From Alphaproteobacteria bacterium (GTDB lineage: Bacteria; Pseudomonadota; Alphaproteobacteria; RF32; CAG-239), in contig JAGCRL010000200.1 in NCBI GenBank assembly GCA_017964705.1, forward strand, positions 1-5,449: 5,449 nt of DNA, read 5' to 3'. Each line of letters opens with the position of its first letter. Position 1 is the stretch's first letter. Shown piece by piece: positions 4,717 through 5,449 of this stretch. Below the pieces are notes generated by a model. It saw nothing but the letters and a program-made list of their open reading frames with translations. It was not told where the DNA came from and made no database searches. A program made the translations under genes and the position numbers.

Positions 4717-5449
4717 ATGTTAATCAGTTGTCCCAAATGCCATAGCATATACGAAATTGCCGATGATTTAGTCGGTAAAACTGGTCAAAACTTCCGCTGT
4801 CATGCTTGTGCCAATGTTTGGCACGTTATGCGCGAAGATGCCATTGATTATGAACAAAAAGTCGATGAAAAACCTTATGTAGAAGCCATCCCGGTATCAG
4901 AACCGCCTCACCGCCATTATCCTGCCAATAAAGAACCATATACCGTTCCGGCAGATAGCAAATCCGGTGTTCATGTCCTATCCTCAAAAGAAGTAATCAA
5001 ACAACAAGGTGATCCGGACTACATTCCTCCAAAGCCTAAACAAAGACCGGAACTAACCCTAACCTCAGACCAAGGAACGTCTTTTACAATTACCCCACCT
5101 CCGGAAGAAATTGAACCAGCAGAAGATAACCTTACCCCTTATCTTTTTGATGAAAGTGAAATCCATTTCTCCAAGAAAGATCGTTTATTGCCCGAAAAAC
5201 CTTTTAAAGGCTATCGTAAAACCTGTTTGTTATTGATCCTTTTAATGCTAATGGCTCTCACCGTTTTTTTACGTCGAGATATTGTCGCATTCTACCCCAA
5301 AGCAGAAACCTGGTATAACAAAATTTGGTTAAGCGGCCTTAGTAATCCTGAATATTTAACATTTGAAATCATAACTTTAAGTGAAACCACCTTTGATAAT
5401 AAACCCATGTTAAATATAAAGGCCCAAATTGTTAACAATTCGCACTATA
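4717..5449 (+). CDS. MJ0042-type zinc-ribbon membrane protein, probable DUF3426 C-terminus (3' end outside window)
   Basis: The open frame runs from the ATG to the window edge (244 codons). It starts MLISCPKCHSIYEIADDLVG and continues with FRCHACANVWHV. The cysteine pairs C5/C8 and C28/C31 form the MJ0042-type zinc ribbon found at the N-terminus of many proteobacterial proteins. A long hydrophilic, proline- and acid-rich linker (about 37-165) follows. One hydrophobic segment at about 170-185 (TCLLLILLMLMALTVFL), flanked by basic residues, should be a single transmembrane helix with the ribbon in the cytoplasm. The part after it (EYLTFEIITL, then LNIKAQIVNNS) fits the start of a DUF3426 domain. 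The function is not established. The gene is often beside and divergent from ftsE in Alphaproteobacteria; here the two are separated by the paralog pair. Confidence 0.88.
   Translation, partial: MLISCPKCHSIYEIADDLVGKTGQNFRCHACANVWHVMREDAIDYEQKVDEKPYVEAIPVSEPPHRHYPANKEPYTVPADSKSGVHVLSSKEVIKQQGDPDYIPPKPKQRPELTLTSDQGTSFTITPPPEEIEPAEDNLTPYLFDESEIHFSKKDRLLPEKPFKGYRKTCLLLILLMLMALTVFLRRDIVAFYPKAETWYNKIWLSGLSNPEYLTFEIITLSETTFDNKPMLNIKAQIVNNSHY

Noticed and set aside
1..5449. CRISPR array, tRNA, rRNA or insertion sequence
   Set aside because: No regularly spaced repeats, no cloverleaf or rRNA stretch, and no transposase frame or terminal inverted repeats were seen on either strand.

Overview
The window looks like a piece of chromosome from an AT-rich alphaproteobacterium, possibly a host-associated or gut lineage with a reduced GC content. 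The evidence is the flanks. The left edge holds the first third of an FtsE-type cell-division ATPase on the minus strand. The right edge holds an MJ0042-type zinc-ribbon membrane protein with a probable DUF3426 C-terminus on the plus strand. These two genes are commonly divergent neighbours in Alphaproteobacteria. The taxonomic placement is inference from gene order and composition; no rRNA or other marker is present.

Layout, left to right: (1) 1-341, ftsE, minus strand, cut by the window edge. (2) 354-457, a short AT-rich gap with no clear terminator. (3) 458-2422 and (4) 2460-4541, two large minus-strand genes separated by 37 nt, which are tandem paralogs of 654 and 693 residues. (5) 4542-4716, a divergent promoter region with one strong sigma70-like promoter on each strand and a 12-bp AT palindrome between them. 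(6) 4717 to the right edge, the zinc-ribbon gene, plus strand, open at the edge.

The unusual content is the paralog pair, which sits between ftsE and the zinc-ribbon gene. I do not recognise either as a named gene. Both carry an HEQKH motif (HExxH) near residue 70, preceded by a beta-strand-like segment and followed 26-29 residues later by an E-I-S-A-N-I-A helix. This is the layout of a compact gluzincin-type zinc metallopeptidase, with that glutamate as the probable third metal ligand. After the catalytic core, each protein contains a degenerate internal duplication of about 160-180 residues. The second unit starts in register with the catalytic helix but has lost the glutamate. Neither protein has a signal peptide or membrane segment.

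At DNA level the two paralogs are a mosaic. Some blocks are nearly identical, with exact runs of 39-48 bp, and are separated by stretches that no longer align. This suggests gene conversion between copies, diversifying selection on the variable parts, or both. The pair appears to be one transcription unit driven from a near-consensus promoter (TTGACT-17-TATAAT), and transcripts may run on into ftsE. Substrate and biological role cannot be told from this sequence.
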